Shown: positions 16,776-24,949 of the stretch, piece after piece
How positions within the stretch are numbered: the first letter of the stretch is position 1
Layout of the letters: the number at the start of each line of letters is the position of its first letter
NCBI RefSeq assembly: GCF_026340465.1
Contig: NZ_JAPEPC010000001.1
Span: forward strand, 1,863,501-1,927,500
DNA: 64,000 bases
Origin: Streptomyces sp. NBC_01306
Lineage (GTDB): Bacteria; Actinomycetota; Actinomycetes; Streptomycetales; Streptomycetaceae
Direction of reading: 5' to 3'
Made by a program: the position numbers and the translations under genes
The notes under the pieces: model-generated
Database searches by the model: none
What the model saw: the letters and a program-made list of their open reading frames with translations, nothing else
What the model was told of the DNA's origin: nothing

Positions 16776-17744
16776 TCAGGAGCCGGCGGTCAGCACGATC
16801 TTGCCGAAGAGTTCGCCCGACGCCATCTTCTCGAAGCCCTCGCGGGCCCGGTCGAGCGGCAGTACCTCGTCGATGACCGGCCGCACCCCGGTGGCCGCGC
16901 AGAACGAGAGCAGATCCTCCAGCTCGTCCTTGGACCCCATGGTCGAGCCGACGACCTTCAGCTCCAGGAAGAAGATCCGGGTGAGCTCGGCCGACACCGG
17001 GTCGGAGCCGCTGGTGGCACCCGAGATCACCAGAGTGCCGCCCGGCTTGAGCGACTTGACGGAGTGTGACCAGGTGGCGGCCCCCACCGTCTCGATGACG
17101 GCGTCCACCCGCTGAGGCAGCCGCGCACCCGGCTCGAAGGCGTCCACCGCGCCGAGTTCGACGGCCCGTCGGCGCTTGGCCTCGTCCCGGCTGGTGGCGT
17201 AGACCCGCAGGCCCGCCGCCTTCCCGAGCACGATGGCGGCCGTCGCCACACCGCCGCCCGCCCCCTGGACGAGTACGGAGTCACCGGGCCGCACACCGGC
17301 GTTGGTGAAGAGCATCCGGTACGCCGTGAGCCAGGCGGTCGGCAGACAGGCGGCCTCCTCGAAGCTCAGCTCCTTCGGCTTGCGGAGCACGTTCCACTCG
17401 GGGACGGTGACCCGCTCGGCGAACGTGCCCTGGTACTTCTCCGTCAGGATGGACCGCCCCTCCTTCGGGCCGACCCCGTACCCGGTCTGCCCGATGACGG
17501 AGTGCAGGACGACCTCGTTGCCGTCCTGGTCGGTCCCGGCGGCGTCGCAGCCGAGGATCATCGGCAGCTTGTCGGCGGCGAGCCCCACGCCGCGGAGCGA
17601 CCAGAGATCGTGGTGGTTGAGGGAGGCGGCTCTGACGTCGACCGTCGTCCAGCCGGGCCGGGCCTCGGGGGCCGGACGCTCCCCCAGTTCAAGGCCGTTG
17701 AGAGGGTGGTCGCGGTCGATGCGGGCTGCGTAGGCGGCGAACAT
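16776..17744 (-). CDS. Zinc-type alcohol dehydrogenase-like oxidoreductase (MDR superfamily)
   Basis: 322 residues from ATG 17744 (MFAAYAARIDRDHPLNGL). The medium-chain dehydrogenase/reductase fold is evident: VDVRAASLNHHDLWSLRG at the substrate side, the nucleotide-binding segment VLVQGAGGGVATAAIVLGKAAGLRVYATS, and GGTLVISGATSG. The catalytic-zinc Cys of classical alcohol dehydrogenases is replaced in the N-terminal motif, so it is closer to NADPH quinone reductase-like members. It is monocistronic and convergent with the preceding genes, with the malic enzyme gene on the same strand upstream. The substrate is unknown. Confidence 0.88.
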   Translation of the reverse strand: MFAAYAARIDRDHPLNGLELGERPAPEARPGWTTVDVRAASLNHHDLWSLRGVGLAADKLPMILGCDAAGTDQDGNEVVLHSVIGQTGYGVGPKEGRSILTEKYQGTFAERVTVPEWNVLRKPKELSFEEAACLPTAWLTAYRMLFTNAGVRPGDSVLVQGAGGGVATAAIVLGKAAGLRVYATSRDEAKRRRAVELGAVDAFEPGARLPQRVDAVIETVGAATWSHSVKSLKPGGTLVISGATSGSDPVSAELTRIFFLELKVVGSTMGSKDELEDLLSFCAATGVRPVIDEVLPLDRAREGFEKMASGELFGKIVLTAGS

Positions 17745-17855
17745 GCCCCGACCATAGGCGTGGCCGGTTCCGTACGGAACCGGCCACAGGTGTGACGCTG
17801 CCTGCACTGGCCGGGGCGGAGGGGCCTCGCCGGCCCCTCACTCCCCGGGGAGGCC

Positions 17856-19070
17856 TCAGCGCCGGGCCACACCCTCCGCGCGGGCCGCGGCGGCCACGGC
17901 CGCGGTGACCGCCGGAGCGACCCGCTCGTCGAACGGCGACGGGATCACACAGTCCGGGCTCAGCTCATCGGCCACCACGGCCGCCAGCGCCTCGGCCGCG
18001 GCGAGCTTCATGCCCTCCGTGACCCGCGAGGCCCGCACCTGGAGCGCCCCGGCGAAGATCCCCGGGAACGCCAGCACGTTGTTGATCTGGTTCGGGAAGT
18101 CGCTGCGCCCGGTGGCGACGACCGCCGCGTACTTGGCGGCGACCGTGGGGTGGATCTCCGGGTTCGGGTTGGCCATCGCGAAGATGAACGAGCCCTCGGC
18201 CATCGAGGCGACCGCGGGCTCGGGGACCGTACCGCCCGAAACCCCGATGAAGACGTCCGCACCGGACATCGCGGTCTCCAGCGAACCGGTCAGGCCCGCC
18301 TTGTTGGTGAAGCCCGCGACCTCCCGCTTGATCTCGGTCAGGTCCTCGCGGTCCGCCGAGACGATGCCCTTGCGGTCGCACACCGCAACATCGCCGATTC
18401 CGGCCTCGATGAGGATCTTCGCGATGGCGACACCCGCCGCGCCCGCACCCGAGATGACCGCGCGCAGCTGCCCCAGCGAGCGTCCGGTGAGGGTGGCCGC
18501 GTTCCGCAGGGCCGCCAGGGTGACGACGGCGGTGCCGTGCTGGTCGTCGTGGAAGACCGGGATGTCGAGCTGCTCCTGGAGCCTGCGCTCGATCTCGAAG
18601 CAGCGCGGTGCGGAGATGTCCTCCAGGTTCACGCCGCCGAAGGACGGGGCCAGCCGCACGACGGTCTCGATGATCTCGTCCGTGTCGGTGGTCGCCAGCG
18701 CGATCGGAACGGCGTCGACGCCGCCGAACTGCTTGAAGAGGATCGCTTTGCCCTCCATCACCGGAAGGGACGCCTCCGGGCCGATGTCACCCAGCCCCAG
18801 CACTGCCGTACCGTCCGTCACGACGGCCACGACCTGCGACTTCCAGGTGTAGTCGTGGACAAGCTCCGGCTTCTCGGCGATGGCGCTGCACACCTTGGCG
18901 ACGCCGGGCGTGTACGCGAGGGACAGGTCGTCCCGGTCGCGCACCGGCACCGTGGCCTGGACGGCCATCTTGCCACCGCGGTGCAGCGCGAACACCGGGT
19001 CGAAGGTGTCCTCGTCCTGCGAGGTCGTGCTGAAACTTTCGCTGCGAGGATTGACGATCTCCGCTGCCAT
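17856..19070 (-). CDS. NAD(P)-dependent malic enzyme
   Basis: 404 residues from ATG 19070, preceded by AAGGGG. It has the short bacterial malic enzyme layout. The N-terminal part has DLSLAYTPGVAKVCSAI, GLGDIGPEASLPVMEGKA and FGGVDAVPI. The NAD-binding part has VISGAGAAGVAIAKILIEAG and ANPNPEIHP. It converts malate to pyruvate and CO2 with reduction of NAD(P), linking the TCA cycle to pyruvate. The leader upstream holds a large hairpin (19141-19197). I recall a malate oxidoreductase gene at this chromosomal position in S. coelicolor. Confidence 0.93.
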   Translation of the reverse strand: MAAEIVNPRSESFSTTSQDEDTFDPVFALHRGGKMAVQATVPVRDRDDLSLAYTPGVAKVCSAIAEKPELVHDYTWKSQVVAVVTDGTAVLGLGDIGPEASLPVMEGKAILFKQFGGVDAVPIALATTDTDEIIETVVRLAPSFGGVNLEDISAPRCFEIERRLQEQLDIPVFHDDQHGTAVVTLAALRNAATLTGRSLGQLRAVISGAGAAGVAIAKILIEAGIGDVAVCDRKGIVSADREDLTEIKREVAGFTNKAGLTGSLETAMSGADVFIGVSGGTVPEPAVASMAEGSFIFAMANPNPEIHPTVAAKYAAVVATGRSDFPNQINNVLAFPGIFAGALQVRASRVTEGMKLAAAEALAAVVADELSPDCVIPSPFDERVAPAVTAAVAAAARAEGVARR

Positions 19071-19628
19071 TGGTTGTTACCCCTTAAGTCTTCATCAGTT
19101 GAGGGTGGCCACTCCTGGTTGAGGAGGGGTGGGCGGGCACCGCGTATGTGCCCCGCCCGGCCGGTTGGCCCGGCGGGCGGGGGGAGGTACATACGCGCGG
19201 GCGCGCCGCACACGCGCCCTGAGCCCCGGATGAGGGGTGTAACCGTCTGTTCTACCGGATGGACCGCACATCGGACGAGTCCATATCGAGTCCGCACCGA
19301 CACGGTGAGATGGCTCATAGCGGGATATCCGGGCAGGTGAGCCCGGTACCGCGATTCGAGTCCATCCTTCGAGACGCGCCCCGGAACGGCGCGGGGCGGA
19401 CCGGAGATCCTCCGGCGGAAGGTGCGTTTGCCAGCAGATGGTCCGGTCGTGCCGTACCGGCCAAGTGGAGAACGGGGGTGACCCGTTACCCGATTTTGAC
19501 ATGCCCAGCCGCCTGTTTGGACCAGTCCGGCTGGCAAGATGCCGTCATCCACACATGGTCGTGGCACCGGAACACCGTGTGCCGCGGCGCCAGCATTCAG
19601 CTGTCCGATCCGCCGGAGGACCACCACC
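19071..19628. promoter_or_regulatory. 558-bp divergent intergenic region
   Basis: It separates the malic enzyme gene from the amino-acid ABC transporter operon and must hold both promoters. The only structure I can name is the large hairpin near the malic enzyme start. GGAGGA just before 19629 is the ribosome binding site of the substrate-binding protein gene. No coding frame in it looks real. Confidence 0.5.
19141..19197 (-). other. Two-tier hairpin in the malic enzyme leader
   Basis: Outer arms CGCGTATGT (19141-19149) and ACATACGCG (19189-19197) and inner arms CCCCGCCCG (19151-19159) and CGGGCGGGG (19174-19182) are exact complements. It lies about 70-130 bases before the malic enzyme start and could be an upstream terminator or attenuator. 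Confidence 0.5.
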
Positions 19629-20579
19629 ATGACCGCACGCTCCACGCGCCGCACGGCCGCAATGAAGTCCCGGACAGCCGCGGTCGGCGCGATCGCGGTC
19701 GCCGGCGCACTGCTGCTGACCGGCTGCGGCGACCAGACCAAGAACGGGCCCAAGAGCGACGGCACGGGTTCGGGCTCCGCACCGCTCGCGCATCTGCTGC
19801 CGCAGGCCGTCCGGTCCCAGGGCACCATCAAGGTCGGCTCCGACATCGCGTACGCGCCCGTCGAGTTCAAGGACAGCTCGGGCAAGGTCGCCGGGATCGA
19901 CCCCGACCTGGGCGCGGCGCTCGGCAAGGAGCTCGGGGTGACGTTCCAGTTCGAGAACGGCACGTTCGACACCCTGGTCACCGGCCTGCGGGCCAAGCGC
20001 TACGACATCGCGATGTCCGCGATGACGGACACCAAGGACCGGCAGAACGGTGTGGAGAACGGCAAGAAGGTCGGCACCGGCGTCGACTTCGTCGACTACT
20101 ACTCCGCCGGTGTGTCGATCTACACGCGGAAGGGCAAGGACGAGGGCATCAAGAACTGGGCCGACCTCTGCGGCAAGACGATCGTCATGGAGCGCGGCAC
20201 GGTCTCCAACGACCTCGCCAAGGCCCAGGCGAAGAAGTGTCCGGCCGGCAAGAAGCTGACCATCCAGGCCTTCGACGACGACCAGCAGGCCCAGACCCGG
20301 CTGCGCTCGGGCGGCGCCGACGCCGGTTCCGCCGACTCCCCCATCGCCGCGTATGCGGTGAAGACCTCGGGCGGCGGCAAGGACTTCCAGATCGTCGGCC
20401 CGACGGTCCAGGCCGCCCCGTACGGCATCGCGGTCGCCAAGGGGAACGACCAGCTCACCAAGGCCCTCCAGCAGGCGTTGGACGCCATCATCAAGAACGG
20501 CACGTACGACAAGATCCTGGCCAAGTGGGGCGCCGAGCAGGGCGCGGTCACCGCGGCCAAGGTCAACGGCGGATCCTGA
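19629..20579 (+). CDS. Polar amino-acid ABC transporter substrate-binding lipoprotein
   Basis: 316 residues from ATG 19629, chosen for GGAGGA just upstream. The signal peptide ends in the lipobox LLLTGC, so the mature protein is anchored to the outer face of the membrane. The type 3 (SBP_bac_3) fold is clear: IKVGSDIAYAPVEFKD, GIDPDLGAALGKELGV, FDTLVTGLRAKRYDIAMSAM, and YGIAVAKGNDQLTKALQQAL. It binds a polar amino acid and delivers it to the permease encoded next. The order binding protein-permease-ATPase is the standard operon. Confidence 0.93.
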   Translation: MTARSTRRTAAMKSRTAAVGAIAVAGALLLTGCGDQTKNGPKSDGTGSGSAPLAHLLPQAVRSQGTIKVGSDIAYAPVEFKDSSGKVAGIDPDLGAALGKELGVTFQFENGTFDTLVTGLRAKRYDIAMSAMTDTKDRQNGVENGKKVGTGVDFVDYYSAGVSIYTRKGKDEGIKNWADLCGKTIVMERGTVSNDLAKAQAKKCPAGKKLTIQAFDDDQQAQTRLRSGGADAGSADSPIAAYAVKTSGGGKDFQIVGPTVQAAPYGIAVAKGNDQLTKALQQALDAIIKNGTYDKILAKWGAEQGAVTAAKVNGGS

Positions 20580-20608
20580 CCGGACGCCGGCGCTGAGAGG
20601 TATCACCT

Positions 20609-21547
20609 ATGACTGCTGACATGGAAAAGGTGAGCGGCGCGGTCGACGCGCCGCCCACCGGACCGCAGGCCATCAGGGCCATCCCGGTCAGGCACTTCGG
20701 ACGGTACGTCGCCGCGGTGGTGGCCGTGGCCCTGCTGGCCTCGATCGTCTACGCGTTCTCCCAGGGCAAGATCAACTGGGGTGCGATCCCGGACTACTTC
20801 TTCGACCACCGGATCATCCACGGTGTGGGCCAGACGCTGCTGCTCACCGTGCTCTCCATGGCAATCGGCATCGTCGGGGGCATCATCCTCGCGGTGATGC
20901 GGCTGTCGAAGAACCCGGTGACCTCGTCGATCGCGTGGTTCTACATCTGGTTCTTCCGGGGCACTCCGGTCCTGGTCCAGCTGATGGTCTGGTTCAACCT
21001 GGGCCTGGTCTTCACGTACATCAACCTCGGTCCGATCTACAAGGACTACTGGTCGAGCTTTATGACGCCGCTGCTGACGGCGCTGCTCGGTCTCGGCCTG
21101 AACGAGGCCGCGTACATGGCGGAGATCTGCCGGGCCGGGCTGCTCGCGGTCGACGAGGGCCAGACGGAGGCCGCTCACGCGCTCGGCATGAGCCATGCCA
21201 GGACGCTGCGGCGCATCGTGGTCCCGCAGGCGATGCGGGTCATCGTGCCGCCGACCGGCAACGAGGTCATCAACATGCTGAAGACCACCTCGCTGGTGGC
21301 CGCGGTGCAGTTCTACGAACTGCTGCGGACGGCCCAGGACATCGGGCAGACGTCCGGGGCCGCGGTGGAGATGCTGTTCCTGGCCGCCGCCTGGTATCTG
21401 GTGCTCACGACGATCTTCTCCATCGGCCAGTTCTACCTGGAGCGCTACTACGCGCGCGGCTCCAGCCGCAGCCTGCCGCTGACCCCGTTCCAGCGGGTCA
21501 GGGCGAACCTGGCTTCCTTCAGCAACCGCTCGGGGGTGTCCGCATGA
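20609..21547 (+). CDS. Amino-acid ABC transporter permease
   Basis: 312 residues, with several membrane segments ([56 protein letters not shown]). The permease EAA loop, which contacts the ATPase, is [21 protein letters not shown]. The HisM/GlnP type is supported by the N-terminal segment [13 protein letters not shown] and by [11 protein letters not shown]. Its stop overlaps the ATPase start (ATGA), so the two are translationally coupled. Confidence 0.93.
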   Translation: MTADMEKVSGAVDAPPTGPQAIRAIPVRHFGRYVAAVVAVALLASIVYAFSQGKINWGAIPDYFFDHRIIHGVGQTLLLTVLSMAIGIVGGIILAVMRLSKNPVTSSIAWFYIWFFRGTPVLVQLMVWFNLGLVFTYINLGPIYKDYWSSFMTPLLTALLGLGLNEAAYMAEICRAGLLAVDEGQTEAAHALGMSHARTLRRIVVPQAMRVIVPPTGNEVINMLKTTSLVAAVQFYELLRTAQDIGQTSGAAVEMLFLAAAWYLVLTTIFSIGQFYLERYYARGSSRSLPLTPFQRVRANLASFSNRSGVSA

Positions 21548-22329
21548 CGGCGACGGTGAAGGCCGGGAAGACGGCGATGGTGAAGGCCGAGGGCGTCCAC
21601 AAGTCCTTCGGACCGACTCAGGTGCTCAAGGGGATCGACCTGGAGGTCGCCCCGCGCGAGGTGTTCTGCCTCATCGGCCCGTCGGGCTCCGGCAAGTCGA
21701 CGTTCCTGCGGTGCATCAATCACCTGGAGAAGGTCAACGCCGGACGGCTGTACGTCGACGGGGACCTGGTCGGCTACCGCCAGAAGGGCGAGAAGCTCTA
21801 CGAGCTGAAGGACAGCGAAGTCGCTCTGAAGCGCCGGGACATCGGCATGGTCTTCCAGCGCTTCAACCTCTTCCCGCACATGACCGCCATCGAGAACGTG
21901 ATGGAGGCGCCGGTCCAGGTGCGCGGTGAGGCCAAGGCCGTCGCGCGCGCCCGCGCCGAGCGGCTGCTGGACCGGGTCGGGCTCTCCGACAAGGCCGGCA
22001 GCTATCCGACGCAGCTCTCCGGCGGTCAGCAGCAGCGGGTGGCCATCGCCCGCGCGCTGGCGATGGAGCCGAAGCTGATGCTCTTCGACGAGCCGACGTC
22101 GGCGCTCGACCCGGAGCTGGTGGGTGACGTACTGGACGTGATGCGCGGCCTCGCGGACGACGGCATGACGATGATCGTCGTGACCCACGAGATGGGCTTC
22201 GCCCGGGAGGTCGGCGACGCGCTGGTCTTCATGGACGACGGCGTGGTGGTCGAGTCGGGCCACCCGCGGGACGTCCTGACCGACCCGCAGCACGAGCGGA
22301 CGAAGTCGTTCCTGTCGAAGGTGCTGTGA
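21544..22329 (+). CDS. Amino-acid ABC transporter ATP-binding protein
   Basis: 261 residues from ATG 21544. Walker A is GPSGSGKST, the Q-loop region is [15 protein letters not shown], the signature is [15 protein letters not shown], Walker B is [13 protein letters not shown], and the switch His is in [12 protein letters not shown]. This is the GlnQ/HisP type that powers polar amino-acid uptake. It ends the operon and is followed by a strong hairpin terminator. Confidence 0.95.
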   Translation: MTATVKAGKTAMVKAEGVHKSFGPTQVLKGIDLEVAPREVFCLIGPSGSGKSTFLRCINHLEKVNAGRLYVDGDLVGYRQKGEKLYELKDSEVALKRRDIGMVFQRFNLFPHMTAIENVMEAPVQVRGEAKAVARARAERLLDRVGLSDKAGSYPTQLSGGQQQRVAIARALAMEPKLMLFDEPTSALDPELVGDVLDVMRGLADDGMTMIVVTHEMGFAREVGDALVFMDDGVVVESGHPRDVLTDPQHERTKSFLSKVL

Positions 22330-22346
22330 GCGGTCGCACCAGGCGT

Positions 22347-22392
22347 ACGTGAAGGGGGGTACGGGCGCGTCGGCCCGTACCCCCCTTCACGT
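22347..22392. terminator. Terminator of the amino-acid transporter operon
   Basis: A perfect 20-bp stem (22347-22366 with 22373-22392) closes a six-base loop GCGTCG, 17 bases after the ATPase stop codon. Confidence 0.85.
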
Positions 22393-22484
22393 TCCGCACG
22401 CCCGCCGGACGCACGCGGAGCCTTCCGCACGCATACCGGACGCACGCCGGGCCTTCCGCACGCATGCCGGTCCGTCGGGGACCG
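22392..22484. repeat. 31-bp tandem repeat, three copies
   Basis: Units start at 22392, 22423 and 22454 with TTCCGCACGC and contain CCGGACGCACGC in the first two. The third copy diverges at its end. It is non-coding and lies between convergent transcription units. Confidence 0.7.
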
Positions 22485-22504
22485 TCGGAGCCTTCGGGTC
22501 CCGG

Positions 22505-23397
22505 CTACTTCACGGCGAGCACCAGGGTGTCGGACGGCGAGGCCCAGACAGGTCGCGCCTCCGCGAAGCCCGCCGCGCGCAGGGTGTCCGCGTGCCACCG
22601 GGCGGACGGTGTGTCCCCCTCCGCGTGCTCGCCGTAGATCCGGTACCGCTCGGCGGTCGGTCCCGCGAGGACGGGGTCCTTGGCGGCGAGGGCCCACCAG
22701 TCCGCCCAGTCGAGGGCGCCCGCGGCCCCGGCGCGGTCCATGGCGGCGTGCCGGTGGGCACGCTCGGCCGCGTTGATCCGCGGCGTCCCGTCGTCGGTCA
22801 TGTGGTCGGCGTTCATGTACACGCCGCCGTCCACGACGAGGGAGCCGATCTGCCCGTAGAGCGCGGCGAGCGGCTCGGTGTGGAGCCAGTGCAGCGCGGT
22901 CGCGGTGAGCACCGCGTCGTACTCCTGGTGCGGCAGCAGCCCGGTCCAGGCGGGGTCCTTGAGATCGGCGGCCACCAGGGTGACGCGGTCGTCACCGGCG
23001 AAGCAGCCCCCCGCGATGGCGAGCAGCGCAGGATCGAGATCCACGCCCGTACTGGTGGCTCCGGGGAACCGCTTCAGCAGCCGATCCGTGATACTTCCCG
23101 TACCGCATGCGAGATCCAGCACCCGGGGAGCAGGTCCCACCAGCGCCTCGACCTCCCCCATGGCCTTAAGGGCATGGGGGGACCCCCATCCAGCATGACC
23201 CGGAACCGCTCCTCGCGGTCGGGCATGTACCACTCCTGCTGCCGGTCCCAGCTCTCCTGCCAGGACTGCCAGTCCGTACCCGCCACCGACTCCGCCACCG
23301 CTTCCTCCACTGATCCGAAAACTGATCCGACCGCCGCGAACCCGTCCACAGCACCACCCAGGTACCCAGGTAATACCCTCGAAGGATGAGCAGCCAT
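22505..23397 (-). pseudogene. Class I SAM-dependent methyltransferase gene interrupted by a 35-bp palindromic insertion
   Basis: The N-terminal part runs from ATG 23397 (VEEAVAESVAGTDWQSW, WYMPDREERFRVML) and then leaves frame. The remainder continues in another frame from EVEALVGPAPRVLDLACGTG (the AdoMet-binding motif) through LTATALHWLHTEP to ARPVWASPSDTLVLAVK. Bases 23154-23188 form a palindromic insert; deleting exactly these 35 bases gives one 285-codon frame reading MLEVEALVG across the joint. The insert itself supplies ATG codons in the downstream frame (ATG at 23159-23161 read on the minus strand), so a shortened methyltransferase lacking about 75 N-terminal residues could still be made. 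Confidence 0.75.
23154..23188. repeat. Small palindromic insertion element
   Basis: Arms CCCCCATG and CATGGGGG flank a centre containing CCTTAAGG; GGGGGGACCCCC follows on one side. Short palindromes of this look are scattered through Streptomyces genomes. Here it breaks the reading frame of the methyltransferase gene. Confidence 0.65.
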
Positions 23398-23445
23398 TAC
23401 GGCCGCCCGCTCGTCGACACTAGACCGCCTCCGTAAGGACTACAA

Positions 23446-24075
23446 GTGGAACTGGCCTATTACTCGGACTACGCCGTGCGCCTGGTGAACACCGAGGAGC
23501 CGGCCCGCAACAAGGACTCCCTCACCTCGGTCGAAGCGGTACGCGAGCTCTTCGGCGCGAACGCGTCCGCGGCCCGGCGCGCCACGGACGCCGACGTCAC
23601 CCGCTTCCGCTCGGTAAGGGGCAGGCTGCGCGCCGTGTTCAAGGCGGCGGACGAAGGGGACGAGACACTCGCGGTGGACCTGCTGAACTCACTGCTGCTG
23701 GAGTTCCCGGTCTCACCGCAGATCTCGGGCCACGACCACCGGGACGACGACGACCGGCCGCTGTGGCACATGCACCTGGCCGACCACCCGTCCAACGCGA
23801 CGTCCGGCTACGCCGCCATCGCCTCGATGGGGCTCGCCTTCCATCTCACCGAGTACGGGGTGGACCGGCTCGGCCTGTGCGAGGCAGCGCCGTGCCGCAA
23901 CGCCTATCTCGACACATCGACAAACCGATCCCGGCGCTACTGCTCGGACCGCTGCGCGACCCGCGCCAACGTGGCCGCCTACCGCGCGCGCAAGCGCCTG
24001 GAGACGTCCCGGTCCGCCAGCACCGGCCGCACCGCCGACGCCAGCCAGGAGAGCAGCACAGCGGCCGAGCGCTGA
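23446..24075 (+). CDS. CGNR zinc finger / ABATE-domain regulator-like protein
   Basis: 209 residues. The N-terminal ABATE-like domain (residues 1-150) contains AYYSDYAVRLVNTEEP and FRSVRGRLRAVFKAADEGDE. The C-terminal zinc finger is CRNAYLDTSTNRSRRYCSDRC followed by ATRANVAAYRARKR; the family's CGNR is CATR here, though the four Cys positions are largely kept. Such proteins are predicted nucleic-acid binding stress regulators. Its 3' end overlaps the convergent sodX gene by 97 bp. The first residues MELAYYSDYA follow a spaced GGA; the start may be GTG 23446. Confidence 0.88.
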   Translation: MELAYYSDYAVRLVNTEEPARNKDSLTSVEAVRELFGANASAARRATDADVTRFRSVRGRLRAVFKAADEGDETLAVDLLNSLLLEFPVSPQISGHDHRDDDDRPLWHMHLADHPSNATSGYAAIASMGLAFHLTEYGVDRLGLCEAAPCRNAYLDTSTNRSRRYCSDRCATRANVAAYRARKRLETSRSASTGRTADASQESSTAAER

Positions 24076-24404
24076 CGGCCCGGCATGATGGGCCGGTACC
24101 TGGCCCGCACCCTCCCGAGCAGCAACTCCTCCGGTACGGTGCCGAACGCGCGGCTGTCCACGCCCTCGGCGTGCGTGTTGTCCCCCAGCACCCACCAGCC
24201 GCCCTCACGCCGCTCGATCAGCCGCTTCACGATCAGCAGATCCTGCTGCAGCGGATGGCGCAGCACAGCCACGTCGCCCGGCCTGAGCCCGGCGCCGTAA
24301 TGCACCAGCAGCTGGTCACCGTGGAGCAGGGTGGGCACCATGGACGGCCCCGTCACCTCCGCCACACCCAACGGAGCCCGCGTCTCCCGCCCCTGATCCG
24401 TCAT
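23979..24404 (-). CDS. sodX: Nickel superoxide dismutase maturation protease
   Basis: 141 residues from ATG 24404 with GGGAGGT upstream. It is a short S26 signal-peptidase-like protease: the catalytic Ser is in GPSMVPTL, the Lys in LLIVKRLIE, and the C-terminal box is VLGDNTHAEGVDSR. It removes the N-terminal propeptide of SodN so that the nickel-binding hook is exposed. The gene is divergent from sodN, the usual arrangement in Streptomyces. Its last 97 bp overlap the convergent CGNR gene, so the C-terminal tail is constrained on both strands. Confidence 0.93.
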   Translation of the reverse strand: MTDQGRETRAPLGVAEVTGPSMVPTLLHGDQLLVHYGAGLRPGDVAVLRHPLQQDLLIVKRLIERREGGWWVLGDNTHAEGVDSRAFGTVPEELLLGRVRARYRPIMPGRQRSAAVLLSWLASAVRPVLADRDVSRRLRAR

Positions 24405-24546
24405 CCGGCACCTCCCGGTCCGATCGTCCACCAGTCCCATACTGACCCTGGACTTTTGTCCTAAGCCCCAGGGGGCACTCGCGAAATCGGGCCTCTCACG
24501 GAGTAATGTCCCACCCGAGAAGACGATCACGAGGAAGGACAGCTCC

Positions 24547-24942
24547 ATGCTTTCCCGCCTGTTTGCCCCCAAGGTGAAGGTCAGCGCCCACTGCGACCTC
24601 CCCTGCGGCGTGTACGACCCGGCCCAGGCCCGCATCGAGGCCGAGTCGGTCAAGGCCGTACAGGAGAAGTACCAGGCCAACGAGGACCCGCACTTCCGGG
24701 CCCGCGCCACGGTCATCAAGGAAGAGCGCGCGGAGCTCGCCAAGCACCACGTGTCGGTGCTGTGGAGCGACTACTTCAAGCCGCCGCACTTCGAGAAGTA
24801 CCCCGAGCTCCACCAGCTCGTCAATGACACCCTCAAGGCGCTGTCGGCGGCCAAGGGCTCGACGGACCCGGCCACGGGCCAGAAGGCGCTTGACTACATC
24901 GCCCAGATCGACAAGATCTTCTGGGAGACCAAGAAGGCTTGA
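24547..24942 (+). CDS. sodN: Nickel-containing superoxide dismutase
   Basis: 131 residues. The 14-residue propeptide MLSRLFAPKVKVSA is followed by the nickel hook HCDLPCGVYD; His1, Cys2 and Cys6 of the mature enzyme bind nickel. The rest is the four-helix bundle ending IFWETKKA. It disproportionates superoxide and is a hexamer in characterised homologues. AGGAAGGAC precedes the ATG. The last codons form the left attachment site of the integrated element, but the insertion regenerates the same final residues, so the protein is intact. Its natural terminator is now 20 kb away at 45171-45209. Confidence 0.97.
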   Translation: MLSRLFAPKVKVSAHCDLPCGVYDPAQARIEAESVKAVQEKYQANEDPHFRARATVIKEERAELAKHHVSVLWSDYFKPPHFEKYPELHQLVNDTLKALSAAKGSTDPATGQKALDYIAQIDKIFWETKKA

Positions 24943-24944
24943 TC
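24924..24944 (+). repeat. Left attachment site (attL) in the 3' end of sodN
   Basis: The sequence ggagaccaagaaggc, then T, then tgatc, is repeated at 45104-45124 with one change (C for T). It covers the sodN codons for ETKKA and the stop. The integrase gene begins its 3' end six bases further on. Confidence 0.85.
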
Positions 24945-24949
24945 TATGG

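Noticed and set aside
22392..22484. CRISPR array
   Set aside because: The 31-bp units are contiguous without unique spacers and no cas genes are near.
24924..24944. tRNA gene as the integration target
   Set aside because: The repeat lies in the last sodN codons and no tRNA-like cloverleaf surrounds either copy.
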